Notes: generated from the letters alone by a model not told the origin. DNA of 64,000 bases from Campylobacter lari (GCF_001017575.1 NZ_CP011372.1:1-64000); one strand, 5' to 3'; positions 23,007 through 33,948 are shown, numbered from the stretch's first letter. Made by a program: numbers and translations.

Positions 23007-24006
23007 AAAACAGTTGTTAGAAAATCAATTATTTCAAAATAGATATATAAAGCCAAATATTTCTTGGTATTTTTCGTATTTAAATGGTAAAAGAGGAATT
23101 GCTAGAATTTTTAAAGTTCCTTATGCTGCTTTGATGAAAAAATTTTATTTGAAAAAATACTTCGAAAAGAGAGTTTTAGAAGGTAAAGTGGATATTCCTT
23201 ATTTAGAATTAGTTTTAACTACAAGATGTACTTTGCGCTGTGAGTCATGCAATAATTTGATGCAATATTTTTCACCATCAAATCAATATGCTTGTACTTT
23301 AGAGGGCATTATAGAATCATTAGAGTTACTTTTATCTAAGGTAGATTCTATCGCAAGAGTTAGAATTATAGGTGGAGAACCTTTGTTGTTTAAAGATTTA
23401 CCGCAATTGATTGATTATTTAGATACTCAAAAGAAAATACTAACTTTTGATATTTTAACTAATGCAACAATAGACTTTAAAGAAGATTTGATTTTGAGAT
23501 TTAAAAAATCAAAAAAAGCAAGAAAAATAAGTATTTCAGATTATAGAAAATCACCAAATTTAAAAATACCTTTAAAACAAGAGAGTATTTTGAGCAAGCT
23601 TAAGAAAAATAATATAGCGTTTTCTTATAATACAATAGATTATTGGTATGATATAGATAAAATTTACAAGCGCGGTAGAAGCAAAGAAGATATAATTAAA
23701 AATTATTATAATTGTCAAATGTCATGTGTAAGTTTGATGACATCTGAGGGCTTAGAAAATAAACAATTAGCACCTAAAGGAGCTATTTTTGTTTGCCCTA
23801 TATCAAGTTCTTTATCACGTTTAAAAGGACTTGAAGAATTTAATGGCGATTTTTTAAATTTAGAGGATTCTAAAGAAAGATTTTTTGAATTTTATTCTCA
23901 AGATTTTTATAAATCTTGTGATTATTGTAGAGATTTTAGTCAGCCTATCAAAAAAATTCCAATTGCAATCCAAACTGATAAAGTTTTAAAGTTAGAAAAA
24001 GACTAA
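22996..24006 (+). CDS. Radical SAM protein of unknown target
   Basis: A 336-residue radical SAM enzyme. The cluster motif CxxxCxxC is at Cys 78, 82 and 85 (TTRCTLRCESCNNLMQ), and IGGEPLL about residue 120 is the typical SAM-contact strand. Extra cysteines near the C terminus (NCQMSC, FVCP, SCDYC) suggest auxiliary cluster ligands of the SPASM/twitch type. I chose the ATG at 22996, with AAGGGA six bases upstream, over an ATG five codons earlier. It follows the 36-residue peptide with overlap and is convergent with an RluA-type gene, overlapping it by 4 bases. Substrate unknown. Confidence 0.85.
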   Translation: MIDKKQLLENQLFQNRYIKPNISWYFSYLNGKRGIARIFKVPYAALMKKFYLKKYFEKRVLEGKVDIPYLELVLTTRCTLRCESCNNLMQYFSPSNQYACTLEGIIESLELLLSKVDSIARVRIIGGEPLLFKDLPQLIDYLDTQKKILTFDILTNATIDFKEDLILRFKKSKKARKISISDYRKSPNLKIPLKQESILSKLKKNNIAFSYNTIDYWYDIDKIYKRGRSKEDIIKNYYNCQMSCVSLMTSEGLENKQLAPKGAIFVCPISSSLSRLKGLEEFNGDFLNLEDSKERFFEFYSQDFYKSCDYCRDFSQPIKKIPIAIQTDKVLKLEKD

Positions 24007-24905
24007 GATAAATTTTTCAAAAACTCATCTTTTATATCTTTTTGAGATTGTATCAAAAATTTTTGATTTTTATATGTAAATTCTAAGCTAAAAGAGTGCA
24101 AAAGCAGTCTTTTAGCACCTGTGATTTGAGCTCTTTTTATATCGCTCATTTTTCCATCTAATATTTGCTCAATTTGTGTTTTTTCTAAACCATATAAAGG
24201 TTCACCTAAAATTTTATGTTTCACATGAAACAAATGTAGTCTTATTTGGTGTTGTCTGCCTGTTAGAGGTTTAGCTAAAATTAAACTAGTATCTAAATTT
24301 TCAAAATATTCTAAAGTGTAAAATTGTGTTAAAGCTTCTTTACCATTTTCATAAATATGCATTCTAGTTTTTACTGCATCATAGTCTTTAGCTAAATCCA
24401 TACTTTTATCTACTATAAATTCTTTTTTAGTTTTTCCTTTTACTAGAGCAAGATAGCTTTTTTGCACTAATCTTTTTTCAAACATGGTTTTTAACTCAAT
24501 TTGTGCATTTTTATGTTTAGCTATGAGTAAAAGCCCGCTTGTTTCTTTATCTAATCTATGAGCTACGCAAGCTTTTTCACCCCATAAATGCCAAATTTCA
24601 TCACAAAGACTATAAGTACAATTGCGTCCATTAGGATGAGTTAGTACCCCGCTTGGTTTTTCTACTACAGCAAAATCTTCATTTTCATAAACTATTTCCA
24701 ATCCTTTAGGGTTATTTTCATATACGATTAATTCCACTAAGCCATCTAAAAATTTGTTTTTTTCTTCTACCAAATTTCCATCACAAAATAGTCTTTTTTT
24801 GTCAATGAGTTTTTGTGCTTCACGCATAGAAATTTTTAACTCATCCATAAGCAGTCTAAACGCCTTTTTTCCATTATTTGCTAGTTTCTTTTTAATATAT
24901 GCCAT
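24003..24905 (-). CDS. RluA-family pseudouridine synthase
   Basis: A 300-residue RNA pseudouridine synthase. The S4-like N-terminal region (about residues 20-60) precedes the catalytic domain, with the nucleophilic Asp in VAHRLDKETSGLLLIAK near residue 119 and PLTGRQHQIRLHLF near 218. RluA, RluC and RluD types cannot be separated confidently by eye. A start ATG at 24905 is used. It is divergent from purB. The codons for Leu-Phe-His-Val-Lys-His contain the best parS-like sequence of the window. Confidence 0.93.
   Translation of the reverse strand: MAYIKKKLANNGKKAFRLLMDELKISMREAQKLIDKKRLFCDGNLVEEKNKFLDGLVELIVYENNPKGLEIVYENEDFAVVEKPSGVLTHPNGRNCTYSLCDEIWHLWGEKACVAHRLDKETSGLLLIAKHKNAQIELKTMFEKRLVQKSYLALVKGKTKKEFIVDKSMDLAKDYDAVKTRMHIYENGKEALTQFYTLEYFENLDTSLILAKPLTGRQHQIRLHLFHVKHKILGEPLYGLEKTQIEQILDGKMSDIKRAQITGAKRLLLHSFSLEFTYKNQKFLIQSQKDIKDEFLKNLS
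24217..24232. promoter_or_regulatory. parS-like ParB binding site (best match)
   Basis: TGTTTCACATGAAACA differs from the near-universal parS palindrome TGTTTCACGTGAAACA at only one base. It lies inside the RluA-family gene, 24 kb from dnaA, in the origin-proximal zone where parS sites cluster. Confidence 0.7.
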
Positions 24906-24927
24906 TTAATAACTTTCTTAGGTAATT

Positions 24928-24933
24928 TATAAT
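24928..24933 (+). promoter_or_regulatory. Promoter -10 for purB
   Basis: TATAAT in TTTATAATAAAATTC, 51 bases before the purB ATG, in the divergent spacer. Confidence 0.45.
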
Positions 24934-24984
24934 AAAATTCAAGCTATTTTTTCATAAAAAATTATATAAAAAAAGGTCTTGAAA

Positions 24985-26313
24985 ATGGTTGAAAGATATA
25001 GTAGAGAAATCATGGCTAAAAAATGGGACATGCAAGCAAAATATGACGCATGGCTAAAAGTGGAATTAGCTGCTGTGAAAGCGTGGAATAAACTTGGTCT
25101 TATTAAAGATGATGATTGTGAAAAAATTATAAAAAATGCAAAATTTGATATAGCAAGAATAGATGAGATAGAAAAAACTACCAAACATGATGTTATCGCT
25201 TTTTTAACTAGTGTAAGTGAAAGTTTGGGTGAGGAAAGTCGTTTTGTGCATTATGCAATGACAAGTTCAGATTGTATTGATACTGCAGTTGCTTTGCAGA
25301 TTAAAGATAGTTTAGAATTAATCTTGCAAGATTTAGATCAAGTTTTAGCAGCGATTAAAACAAGAGCATATGAGCATAAAAATACCTTAATGGTAGGAAG
25401 AAGTCATGGAATTCATGGGGAGCCTATAACTTTTGGCTTAGTTTTGGCTATTTGGTATGATTCGCTAGTTCATGCAAAAGATTTAATCATTCACGCAAAA
25501 GAAGTGATTAGCTATGGAAAAATTAGCGGTGCCATGGGGAATTTTGCTCATGCTCCACTTGAGTTTGAAGAAGAAGTTTGCAAAAACTTAGATCTTAAGC
25601 CAGCACCAGTTTCAAACCAAGTCATACAAAGAGATCGTTATGCACAAGTTATCTCAGCTTTAGCTATTTTAGCTTCAAGTTGTGAGCAAATTGCTGTTGC
25701 TATCCGCCATTTTCAAAGAACAGAAGTATATGAAGCTGAAGAATATTTTTCTCAAGGACAAAAAGGAAGCTCAGCTATGCCTCATAAAAGAAATCCTGTT
25801 TTGAGCGAAAATATTACCGGTCTTTGCAGGATGATAAGAGCTTATGTAATACCTGCATTGGAAAATGTAGCATTGTGGCATGAAAGAGATATATCACATT
25901 CTAGCGTAGAAAGATTTGTATTACCTGATGCTTTTATCACGACTGATTTTATGCTTTCAAGATTATGTGGTGTGATAGAAAAGCTTTTGGTGTATCCAGA
26001 AAATATGATGAAAAATTTAAATTTAACCGGGGGGCTTGTGTTCTCTCAAAGAGTGTTGCTTGAACTTCCATTTAAAGGTATAAGCAGAGAAGAAGCTTAT
26101 AAAATCGTTCAAAGAAATGCTATGAAAGTTTGGGCTGATTTGCAAAATGGCAAGCCTGCTTTAAATGAAAAAGGTGAGAGTTTATTTTTGCTAGCTTTAT
26201 TAGCTGATGAGGATTTGAAAAAGTCTTTAAGTGAAGCAGATATTAGAAATTGCTTTGACTATAACTACTATACAAAAAATGTAGATAAAATATTTGCAAG
26301 AACATTTAAATAA
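24985..26313 (+). CDS. purB: Adenylosuccinate lyase
   Basis: PurB cleaves SAICAR and adenylosuccinate in purine synthesis. The 442-residue protein carries the lyase signature GSSAMPHKRNP near residue 261, the TSSDCIDTA loop near residue 92 and GRSHGIHGEP near 138. I use ATG 24985 because AAGG lies 8 bases before it; a TTG two codons upstream is too close to that site. nrdA follows after 17 bases; the pseudouridine synthase-purB-nrdA order is recalled from C. jejuni. Confidence 0.97.
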   Translation: MVERYSREIMAKKWDMQAKYDAWLKVELAAVKAWNKLGLIKDDDCEKIIKNAKFDIARIDEIEKTTKHDVIAFLTSVSESLGEESRFVHYAMTSSDCIDTAVALQIKDSLELILQDLDQVLAAIKTRAYEHKNTLMVGRSHGIHGEPITFGLVLAIWYDSLVHAKDLIIHAKEVISYGKISGAMGNFAHAPLEFEEEVCKNLDLKPAPVSNQVIQRDRYAQVISALAILASSCEQIAVAIRHFQRTEVYEAEEYFSQGQKGSSAMPHKRNPVLSENITGLCRMIRAYVIPALENVALWHERDISHSSVERFVLPDAFITTDFMLSRLCGVIEKLLVYPENMMKNLNLTGGLVFSQRVLLELPFKGISREEAYKIVQRNAMKVWADLQNGKPALNEKGESLFLLALLADEDLKKSLSEADIRNCFDYNYYTKNVDKIFARTFK

Positions 26314-26330
26314 TAAACTAGGGGTTGTGA

Positions 26331-28706
26331 GTGAAAGTATTAAAAAGAAATGGTAGAACTGAAGAATTAGATGTTTCTAAGATTAAAAAATATACCACCG
26401 ATGCAGTGGCAAATTTAGAAAATGTTAGCCAAAGTGAGCTTGAAGTAGATGCAAAAATTCAATTTCGTGATGGCATAACAACAGAAGAAATCCAACAAAC
26501 TCTTATAAAAACAGCAGTAGATAAAATAGATATTGATAGACCTAATTGGACCTTTGTTGCTGCAAGATTGTTTTTATATGATTTATATAAAAAAGTAAGT
26601 GGTTATAATGGATATAAACATTTAAGAGAATATCTTGAAAAAGGTGAAAAAGAAGGTAGGATTTTAATTGGCTTAAAAGAAAAATATGACTTAGATGATC
26701 TTAATGCTTATATAAAGCCAGAACGTGATTTGCGATTTACTTATCTTGGTATAAAAACTTTATATGATAGATATTTGATTAAAGATTCTAAGGGTATGCC
26801 TATAGAATTACCACAACAAATGTTTATGGCTATTGCGATGTTTTTAGCACAAAATGAGCTAGATTCTCAAACTTGGGCTAAGAAATTTTATGATTTGATC
26901 TCAACTTTTGAAGTAATGCTTGCAACCCCAACCCTTTCAAATGCAAGAACTACAAGACACCAATTAAGCTCATGTTATATAGGAAGTACGCCTGATAATA
27001 TAGAAGGAATTTTTGATTCTTATCAAGAAATGGCACTTTTATCTAAATTTGGTGGTGGTATAGGCTGGGATTGGTCTAAGGTGCGCGCTATGGGTGGAAG
27101 CATAGATGGGCATAAAAATGCAGCAGGCGGGATCATACCATTTTTAAAAATCACTAACGATATAGCCGTTGCTGTTGACCAACTTGGTACTAGAAAAGGG
27201 GCGATTGCGGTTTATATTGAACCTTGGCATATGGATATTAACGACTTTTTAGATTTGCGTAAAAACTCAGGTGAAGAAAGAAGAAGAGCACACGAGCTTT
27301 TCCCTGCTTTGTGGATTAATGATTTGTTCATGAAAAGAGTAAGAGCAAATGGTAAATGGACGCTTTTTGATCCTGCTGATACGGCAAGTTTATGCGATTT
27401 ATACGGTGAAGAATTTGAGAAAAAATACGAAGAATTTGAAAAAGATGAAAGCATAGCTAAAGAAATTATAGATGCAAAAGAGCTTTGGAAAAAAATACTT
27501 TTATCTTATTTTGAAACAGGTATGCCATTTTTATGTTTTAAAGATAGTGCAAACAAAACAAATCCAAATTCCCACGCAGGAATTATAAGAAGTTCAAATT
27601 TATGTACAGAAATTTTTCAAAATACAGATCCAAATTATTATAAAATCAAAATCGTATTTGATGATAAAACAGAGCTTCATTTAGATGAGGATGAAGAGCT
27701 TACAATAGATGGAGGATATAAAAAGCTTGCTAAAAAAGTTTCTACTTTAGATAGTATCAATGGCAAAAAAGTCTATATAGTAGAAAAATATAAAAACGAA
27801 GGAAAAACCGCAGTTTGTAATCTTGCAAGTATAAATTTAAGTAAAATCAATACCAAAGAAGATATTCAAAGAGTAGTACCAACAGCTATAAGAATGCTTG
27901 ATAATGTGATTGATTTAAATTTTTATCCTCATGTAAAGGTTAAAAATACCAATCTAAAATCACGCGCTATAGGGCTTGGTGTAATGGGTGAAGCGCAAAT
28001 GCTAGCTGAAGCTCAAATTTATTGGGGTTCTAATGAACATTTTGAAAAAATTGATCGTATTATGGAGATGATTAGCTATGAGGCGATTTTAGCTAGCTCA
28101 AATTTAGCTTTAGAAAAAGGAAGTTATCCTGACTTTGAAGGATCAAACTGGAGTAAAGGTATAGTGCCAATTGATGTAGCAAATGAAAATGCTAAAAAAC
28201 TTACCGCAAGTGAAGGTTTGTTTGATCAAAGCGAGTGTGATTGGGAAAAATTAAGAGAAAAACTAAAAAGAGATGGCATAAGAAATGGCTATTTAATGGC
28301 TATAGCACCAACTTCTTCTATCTCTATTTTAGTGGGTACTACTCAAACAATTGAGCCTGTATATAAAAGAAAATGGTTTGAGCAAAACTTAAGCGGTATG
28401 ATACCAACTGTAGTACCAAATTTAAGTGCTAATACTTGGCAGTATTACACTCCTGCTTATGAGCTTGATCAAAAAATCTTAGTAAAAGCAGCAGCGATTC
28501 GTGGTAAATGGATTGATCAAGGTCAATCATTAAATATCTTTGTTTCTTTAGATAAAGCAAGCGGTGGATATTTAAATGAAATTTATCAACTTGCTTGGGA
28601 ATTAGGTGTTAAATCAACTTATTATCTAAGAAGTGAAAGTCCTGATAGTCAAAAAGTAAATGATGATGTGGTTGATAGAACTATAGAATGTGAAGGTTGT
28701 CAATAA
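26331..28706 (+). CDS. nrdA: Class Ia ribonucleoside-diphosphate reductase alpha subunit
   Basis: NrdA reduces ribonucleoside diphosphates to deoxy forms and needs the oxygen-dependent radical of NrdB. The 791-residue protein has an N-terminal ATP-cone (about residues 1-95), the catalytic barrel with SSCYIGSTPDNIEGIFDS near residue 217, and the radical-transfer region. The C terminus ends in CEGCQ, a redox-active Cys pair that reloads the active site. The start is GTG after AGGGG. nrdB is not in the window. A second, oxygen-independent reductase (nrdD) occurs at 46294. Confidence 0.97.
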   Translation: MKVLKRNGRTEELDVSKIKKYTTDAVANLENVSQSELEVDAKIQFRDGITTEEIQQTLIKTAVDKIDIDRPNWTFVAARLFLYDLYKKVSGYNGYKHLREYLEKGEKEGRILIGLKEKYDLDDLNAYIKPERDLRFTYLGIKTLYDRYLIKDSKGMPIELPQQMFMAIAMFLAQNELDSQTWAKKFYDLISTFEVMLATPTLSNARTTRHQLSSCYIGSTPDNIEGIFDSYQEMALLSKFGGGIGWDWSKVRAMGGSIDGHKNAAGGIIPFLKITNDIAVAVDQLGTRKGAIAVYIEPWHMDINDFLDLRKNSGEERRRAHELFPALWINDLFMKRVRANGKWTLFDPADTASLCDLYGEEFEKKYEEFEKDESIAKEIIDAKELWKKILLSYFETGMPFLCFKDSANKTNPNSHAGIIRSSNLCTEIFQNTDPNYYKIKIVFDDKTELHLDEDEELTIDGGYKKLAKKVSTLDSINGKKVYIVEKYKNEGKTAVCNLASINLSKINTKEDIQRVVPTAIRMLDNVIDLNFYPHVKVKNTNLKSRAIGLGVMGEAQMLAEAQIYWGSNEHFEKIDRIMEMISYEAILASSNLALEKGSYPDFEGSNWSKGIVPIDVANENAKKLTASEGLFDQSECDWEKLREKLKRDGIRNGYLMAIAPTSSISILVGTTQTIEPVYKRKWFEQNLSGMIPTVVPNLSANTWQYYTPAYELDQKILVKAAAIRGKWIDQGQSLNIFVSLDKASGGYLNEIYQLAWELGVKSTYYLRSESPDSQKVNDDVVDRTIECEGCQ

Positions 28707-28721
28707 AAATGGAGAAGCAAA

Positions 28722-30707
28722 ATGCATACAAAAAACTCACTACCGGAGCTTACGCTTAGGGGTATAATACTAGGAAGTATTTTAACGATTATTTTTACCG
28801 CCTCAAATGTATATTTGGGGCTCAAAGTTGGTCTTACTTTTTCTACTTCTATTCCTGCTGTTGTGATCGCAATGGCTGTTTTAAAAATCTTTAAAGACTC
28901 TAATATTTTAGAAAATAATATGGTTCAAACTCAAGTTTCAGCTGCAGGTACGCTTTCGGCTGTGATTTTTGTTATACCAGGTCTTTTTATGTGTGGATAT
29001 TGGTTTGAATTTCCACTTTGGCTTACTTTTATGCTCTGTCTTTGTGGAGGTGGATTAGGCGTGCTTTTTACTATACCTTTGCGTAGAGCTATGGTAGTAG
29101 AGAGTAAATTAGCTTATCCTGAAGGAAGAGCTGCTGCTGAAATTTTAAAAGTAGCTAATAAAGATCAAGCTGATAAAAAAGGAAAAGTAGGCTTAAAAGA
29201 AATCACGCTTGGCGTGGTTTTTGCTTCTGTGATAAGTCTTTTTTCAAGCGGTTTTAAATTACTTTCAAGTGGAAGCAGTTTTGCATTCATTTGGCAAAAA
29301 ATGACTTTTGGTTTTTCTATGGGTTATTCAGTGGCACTTTTGGGTGCTGGATACTTAGTAGGTATAGCCGGAGGTGTTGCATTACTTGCGGGTATGGTGC
29401 TTGCTTGGATGGTTTTTGTGCCATATTTTTCTGCTAAAGAAAGTTTTGATGCGAGTTTAAGCGCGCTTGATATAGCTAATCAAATTTGGGCTCAAAAAGT
29501 ACGCTTAATAGGTACAGGAGCTATTGCTATAGCAGCATTATGGACTTTAATAGAGCTTGCAAAGCCTGTATATGATGGTATGAAAAACATGCTTAAAAAA
29601 ACCTCATTAAACCTCTCACAAGATCCTAAAGATATGGATTTATCTTTAAAAGCTATGCTAGGTTTATTTGTGCTTATGTGTATAGGTTTGTTTGTTTCAT
29701 TTTATGCTTTTGTGGCTGATTCAAATTTAGCAAGTGGTTATCAAATTCTTTTTGCTTTGGTAGGAACTTTAGTAGCTATTTTCATAGGCTTTTTTGTAGC
29801 TTCTACTTGTGGATATATGGCAGGTTTGGTGGGTTCATCATCTTCTCCTATTTCTGGTATAGGACTTATTGGGATTATGATTTCTTCTTTAATTATTTTA
29901 CTTTTGGGTTATCAAGTAGATTTATTTAGCGATCCTTTAATGTCTAAATTTGCTATTGCTTTTGCTATATTTACTACTAGTGTTATTTTGGCAACTGCTG
30001 CTATTTCTAATGATAATTTACAAGATTTAAAAACTGGCTATTTAGTGGGTGCAACTCCTTGGAAACAACAAGTTTCTTTGATTATAGGTTGTGTGTTTGG
30101 AGCTTTGGCTATTGCTCCTGTTTTAAATTTATTATACCAAGCTTATGGTTTTGTGGGTGCAATGCCAAGAGAAGGAATGGATGAGGCAAATGCACTCGCT
30201 GCACCACAAGCAAATTTGATGAGTACTATTGCACAAGGCATTTTTAACGCTAATATCGATTGGAGTTATATTATAGCGGGAGCTTTTGTGGGCATTGGTA
30301 TAATCATTGTCGATCGTTTATTAAGAAAGAAAAATATGTCTTTGCCACCTTTAGCCGTGGGTATAGGTATATATTTACCACCTGCTGTTATTATGCCTTT
30401 ATTTGTAGGCGGATTATTGGCGTATTTAATCAAAAAGCGTTTAGAGCAAAGATATGTTAAAAATGCTCATAAAAAAGAACTTATTCAAGAGCATGAGCAA
30501 AAAGGAACCTTATTTGCCTCTGGTTTGATAGTAGGTGAGAGTTTGTTTGGAGTGTTAATAGCTGGTTTAACTGTGCTTTCTATTAGTAGAGGTGGGGCTG
30601 AAGACCCACTTGCTATTGCAACTTCATTTAAAGACGATGGGATTATAGGTTTTGTAGTTTTTGTAGCGATTATGCTAATTTTTGCAAGAAGAGTACTTAA
30701 AAAATGA
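28722..30707 (+). CDS. OPT-family oligopeptide/metal-chelate transporter
   Basis: A 661-residue integral membrane protein with about 15 hydrophobic segments. It begins [21 protein letters not shown], typical of the OPT family, whose members take up small peptides or metal-ligand complexes. [20 protein letters not shown] near residue 130 and the Gly-rich [19 protein letters not shown] near residue 545 are family-like. Substrate cannot be assigned. It lies 15 bases after nrdA, with its stop overlapping uppP as ATGA. Confidence 0.88.
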   Translation: MHTKNSLPELTLRGIILGSILTIIFTASNVYLGLKVGLTFSTSIPAVVIAMAVLKIFKDSNILENNMVQTQVSAAGTLSAVIFVIPGLFMCGYWFEFPLWLTFMLCLCGGGLGVLFTIPLRRAMVVESKLAYPEGRAAAEILKVANKDQADKKGKVGLKEITLGVVFASVISLFSSGFKLLSSGSSFAFIWQKMTFGFSMGYSVALLGAGYLVGIAGGVALLAGMVLAWMVFVPYFSAKESFDASLSALDIANQIWAQKVRLIGTGAIAIAALWTLIELAKPVYDGMKNMLKKTSLNLSQDPKDMDLSLKAMLGLFVLMCIGLFVSFYAFVADSNLASGYQILFALVGTLVAIFIGFFVASTCGYMAGLVGSSSSPISGIGLIGIMISSLIILLLGYQVDLFSDPLMSKFAIAFAIFTTSVILATAAISNDNLQDLKTGYLVGATPWKQQVSLIIGCVFGALAIAPVLNLLYQAYGFVGAMPREGMDEANALAAPQANLMSTIAQGIFNANIDWSYIIAGAFVGIGIIIVDRLLRKKNMSLPPLAVGIGIYLPPAVIMPLFVGGLLAYLIKKRLEQRYVKNAHKKELIQEHEQKGTLFASGLIVGESLFGVLIAGLTVLSISRGGAEDPLAIATSFKDDGIIGFVVFVAIMLIFARRVLKK

Positions 30708-31510
30708 ATTTAGATTATTATTATGCTTTGATTTTGGGAATTATCGAAGGTTTGACAGAATTTTTACCTGTTTCATCTACAGGGCATATGATCTTGGGTG
30801 CTGAAATTTTAGGTTTAAATATAGATGATTTTTGGAGAAGTTTTTTCATCATCATTCAGCTTGGTTCTATACTAGCGGTGATTTTTATTTTCAAAGATAA
30901 ACTAACTCAAAAACTTGATATTTGGTTAAAACTTGCTGTGGGCTTTTTGCCCGCAGGTGGAGTAGGTTTTATAGCATATAAGTTTTTAAAAGAAATATTT
31001 AATGGCTATACTGTGGCTACTATGTTAATCATTGGTGGGATTATTTTTATCATTATAGAACTTAAACATAGAAAAAAAGATTACACAATCCACTCTTTAG
31101 ATGAGGTAAGTTATAAACAAGCTTTTTTGATAGGTTTAACTCAAGCTCTTGCTATCATACCAGGTACTTCAAGAAGTGGAGCAAGTATCATAGGTGGCTT
31201 ATTGCTTGGGCTTGATCGCAAAGTGGCTTCTGAATTTTCATTTTTACTTGCAATTCCTACCATGATTATAGCAACAGCTTATAGCATTTATAAAGAACCA
31301 CAGGTTCTAAGCAATATGAATAATTTCATTCCTTTAGCCATAGGTTTTATAACAGCTTTTGTAGTGGCTTTTGTAGTAATTAAAATATTTTTAAAATTAA
31401 TCAGCAAGATAAACTTTATACCTTTTGGAATTTATAGGATAATTTTAGGTTTTGTATTTTTATACCTTTTTATGAGTGGCGCTTTAGATATATCAAGAAC
31501 GGGTGTTTGA
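30704..31510 (+). CDS. uppP: Undecaprenyl-diphosphate phosphatase (BacA/UppP)
   Basis: UppP recycles the lipid carrier used for peptidoglycan and surface glycans by removing a phosphate from undecaprenyl diphosphate. The 268-residue membrane protein contains both signature motifs: [16 protein letters not shown] near residue 16 and [13 protein letters not shown] near residue 153. The start overlaps the preceding stop (ATGA). About eight membrane segments are visible. Confidence 0.96.
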   Translation: MNLDYYYALILGIIEGLTEFLPVSSTGHMILGAEILGLNIDDFWRSFFIIIQLGSILAVIFIFKDKLTQKLDIWLKLAVGFLPAGGVGFIAYKFLKEIFNGYTVATMLIIGGIIFIIIELKHRKKDYTIHSLDEVSYKQAFLIGLTQALAIIPGTSRSGASIIGGLLLGLDRKVASEFSFLLAIPTMIIATAYSIYKEPQVLSNMNNFIPLAIGFITAFVVAFVVIKIFLKLISKINFIPFGIYRIILGFVFLYLFMSGALDISRTGV

Positions 31511-31616
31511 AATATAAAAATATCCTTTATTTAAAAAAAGTTTAAGTTTTTCATAGCTAAAATTAGTCTTATATTTTAATTTAAGCTCACAAGGTTAGTG
31601 AGTGTTAAGGGTAGAA

Positions 31617-33428
31617 ATGACAAAAGATATAATTGCATATGCAAATAATGAAACTTTGATAGATACTCAAAGTTTTAACAATGACACAAATTTAACTCCG
31701 ATTTATTTTGATAACTCTAAAGAAAGTTTAGAAGTTATCCGTCACTCTTGTGCGCATTTAATGGCTCAAGCGATTAAAAGTTTATATCCAGAGGCTAAAT
31801 TTTTCGTAGGGCCTGTGATAGAAGATGGGTTTTATTATGATTTTAGAGTTGATAGTAAGATTTCAGAAGAAGACTTAAGCAAAATCGAAAAGAAAATGAA
31901 AGAACTAGCAGAGGCAAAGCTAGACATTACAAAATATGAACTCTCAAAGACCGAGGTTAAAGAAAAATTTGCCAATGATGATTTAAAACAAGAAGTTTTA
32001 CTAAGAATTCCTGATGGAAAAGTAAGCATTTATAAGCAAGGCGAATTTGAAGATTTATGCCGTGGACCTCATGTACCAAACACTAGATATTTAAGATTTT
32101 TCAAGCTTACTCGTGTAGCTGGTGCGTATTTGGGTGGTGATGAAAAAAGAGAAATGCTTACAAGAATTTATGGTACTGCTTTTGCAGATAAAGAAAGTTT
32201 AAATGAATACTTAAAAATCATTGAAGAAGCTAAAAAAAGAGATCATAGAAAACTTGGCAATGAAATGAAGCTTTTTGCCTTTGATGATGAAATAGGCGGT
32301 GGGCTTCCTATATGGCTTAGCAATGGTGCAAAATTAAGAAGTAAATTAGAGCATTTGCTATATAAAGCACATAGATTAAGAGGTTATGAGCCTGTGCGTG
32401 GACCTGAGCTTTTAAAAGCTGATGCGTGGAAAATTAGTGGGCATTATGCAAACTATAAAGAAAATATGTATTTTACGCAAATTGATGAGCAAGAATATGG
32501 CATTAAGCCGATGAATTGTGTAGGACATATTAAAATTTATCAAAGTGATGTTAGAAGCTATCGTGATTTGCCTTTGAAATTTTTTGAATACGGTGTGGTG
32601 CACCGCCATGAAAAAAGTGGAGTTTTACACGGGCTTTTTAGGGTAAGAGAATTTACTCAAGATGATGCACATATTTTTTGTATGCCAAGTCAGATAAAAG
32701 AACAAGTTTTAGAAATTTTAAGCTTTGTTGATACTTTGATGAAGGCTTTTGAGTTTGATTATGAAATGGAAATTTCAACACGCCCAGCAAAAGCAATAGG
32801 TGATGATGAAATTTGGGATATAGCTACAAAGGCTTTAAAAGAAGCTTTAGATGAGCAAGGTTTAAAATATGGCATTGATGAGGGCGGTGGAGCTTTCTAT
32901 GGCCCAAAAATCGATATTAAAATCACTGATGCGCTAAAAAGAAAATGGCAGTGCGGAACTATACAAGTAGATTTTAACTTACCAAGCCGTTTTAAACTCG
33001 AATACACAGACGCAGATAATGAGAAAAAACAACCTGTAATGCTTCACCGTGCTATTTTAGGTTCTTTTGAAAGATTTATAGGAATTTTAGTAGAGCATTG
33101 TGCGGGTGAGTTGCCATTTTTCATAGCACCAACTCAAGTAGCTATAGTGCCTATTTCGCAAAATCATCATGAGTATGCAAAAGAAATAGCAAGAAAACTT
33201 TTAGAACTTGGCATTGATAGTGAAGTGTATAATAAAAATGAAAGCTTAAATAAAAAAATCCGCACCGCTGAAAAAGCACATGTACCTATGATACTTGTTT
33301 TAGGTGATGAAGAAGTAGCAAATAAAAGTGTGGCTTTAAGAGATAGAAGAGCAAAAGAACAAAAAACAATGACTTTAGATGAATTTATAACCCTAACAAA
33401 GGAGAAATTAAGTGAGGTACGCTTTTGA
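31617..33428 (+). CDS. thrS: Threonyl-tRNA synthetase
   Basis: ThrS charges tRNA-Thr. The 603-residue protein has the second editing (SAD) domain with [10 protein letters not shown] near residue 45, then a class II catalytic core (RCPMNC-like [13 protein letters not shown] segment, [19 protein letters not shown]) and an anticodon-binding C-terminal domain. The N-terminal TGS domain is short, as in Helicobacter and Campylobacter. I chose ATG 31617, with AAGGG five bases upstream, over GTG 31602. The final TGA overlaps the TTG of infC. Confidence 0.96.
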   Translation: MTKDIIAYANNETLIDTQSFNNDTNLTPIYFDNSKESLEVIRHSCAHLMAQAIKSLYPEAKFFVGPVIEDGFYYDFRVDSKISEEDLSKIEKKMKELAEAKLDITKYELSKTEVKEKFANDDLKQEVLLRIPDGKVSIYKQGEFEDLCRGPHVPNTRYLRFFKLTRVAGAYLGGDEKREMLTRIYGTAFADKESLNEYLKIIEEAKKRDHRKLGNEMKLFAFDDEIGGGLPIWLSNGAKLRSKLEHLLYKAHRLRGYEPVRGPELLKADAWKISGHYANYKENMYFTQIDEQEYGIKPMNCVGHIKIYQSDVRSYRDLPLKFFEYGVVHRHEKSGVLHGLFRVREFTQDDAHIFCMPSQIKEQVLEILSFVDTLMKAFEFDYEMEISTRPAKAIGDDEIWDIATKALKEALDEQGLKYGIDEGGGAFYGPKIDIKITDALKRKWQCGTIQVDFNLPSRFKLEYTDADNEKKQPVMLHRAILGSFERFIGILVEHCAGELPFFIAPTQVAIVPISQNHHEYAKEIARKLLELGIDSEVYNKNESLNKKIRTAEKAHVPMILVLGDEEVANKSVALRDRRAKEQKTMTLDEFITLTKEKLSEVRF

Positions 33429-33946
33429 GTAAAGAAAAAGAAGTATTGCTAAATGAAGAAATTCAAGCAGATGAGATCAGATGTATAGGTGATGATGGCA
33501 AGGTTTATGGCATTATTAGTAGTGATGAAGCGCTAGATATAGCAAATAGACTAGGGCTTGATTTGGTGATGATAGCCCCTGAAGCCAAACCACCTGTATG
33601 TAAGATAATGGATTATGGAAAATTCCGTTATCAACAAGAAAAGAAACAAAAAGAAGCAAAGAAAAAACAAAAAGTTATTGATATAAAAGAAATCAAACTT
33701 TCTGTGAAAATTGCTCAAAATGACATTAATTATAAAGTCAAACATGCAAGCGAGTTTTTAGAGCAAGGCAAGCATGTGAAATTTAGAGTGTTTTTAAAAG
33801 GTCGTGAGATGGGCTCTCCTGAAGCAGGGGTGGCGTTGCTTGAAAAAATTTGGCAAATGGTTGAAGATATAGCAGATAGAGACAAAGAGCCTTTACTCGA
33901 AGGACGCTATGTAAATATGCTAGTAACTCCTAAAAAGAAAAAATAA
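33425..33946 (+). CDS. infC: Translation initiation factor IF-3
   Basis: IF-3 binds the 30S subunit and enforces correct start codons. The 173-residue protein has the N-terminal domain ([18 protein letters not shown] near residue 8), a basic linker near residue 75-95 and the C-terminal domain with [12 protein letters not shown]. The start is TTG in TTGA overlapping the thrS stop. A non-ATG start is common for infC and allows IF-3 to limit its own translation; here the codon is TTG rather than ATT. A terminator follows directly. Confidence 0.96.
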   Translation: MSKEKEVLLNEEIQADEIRCIGDDGKVYGIISSDEALDIANRLGLDLVMIAPEAKPPVCKIMDYGKFRYQQEKKQKEAKKKQKVIDIKEIKLSVKIAQNDINYKVKHASEFLEQGKHVKFRVFLKGREMGSPEAGVALLEKIWQMVEDIADRDKEPLLEGRYVNMLVTPKKKK

Positions 33947-33948
33947 TC

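Noticed and set aside
26030-26036. Run of six G in purB, a possible phase-variable tract
   Set aside because: Campylobacter contingency tracts are usually eight or more G; this one lies in an essential gene with an intact frame.
31602-31616. GTG start for thrS
   Set aside because: The AAGGG site is correctly spaced for ATG 31617, not for the GTG.
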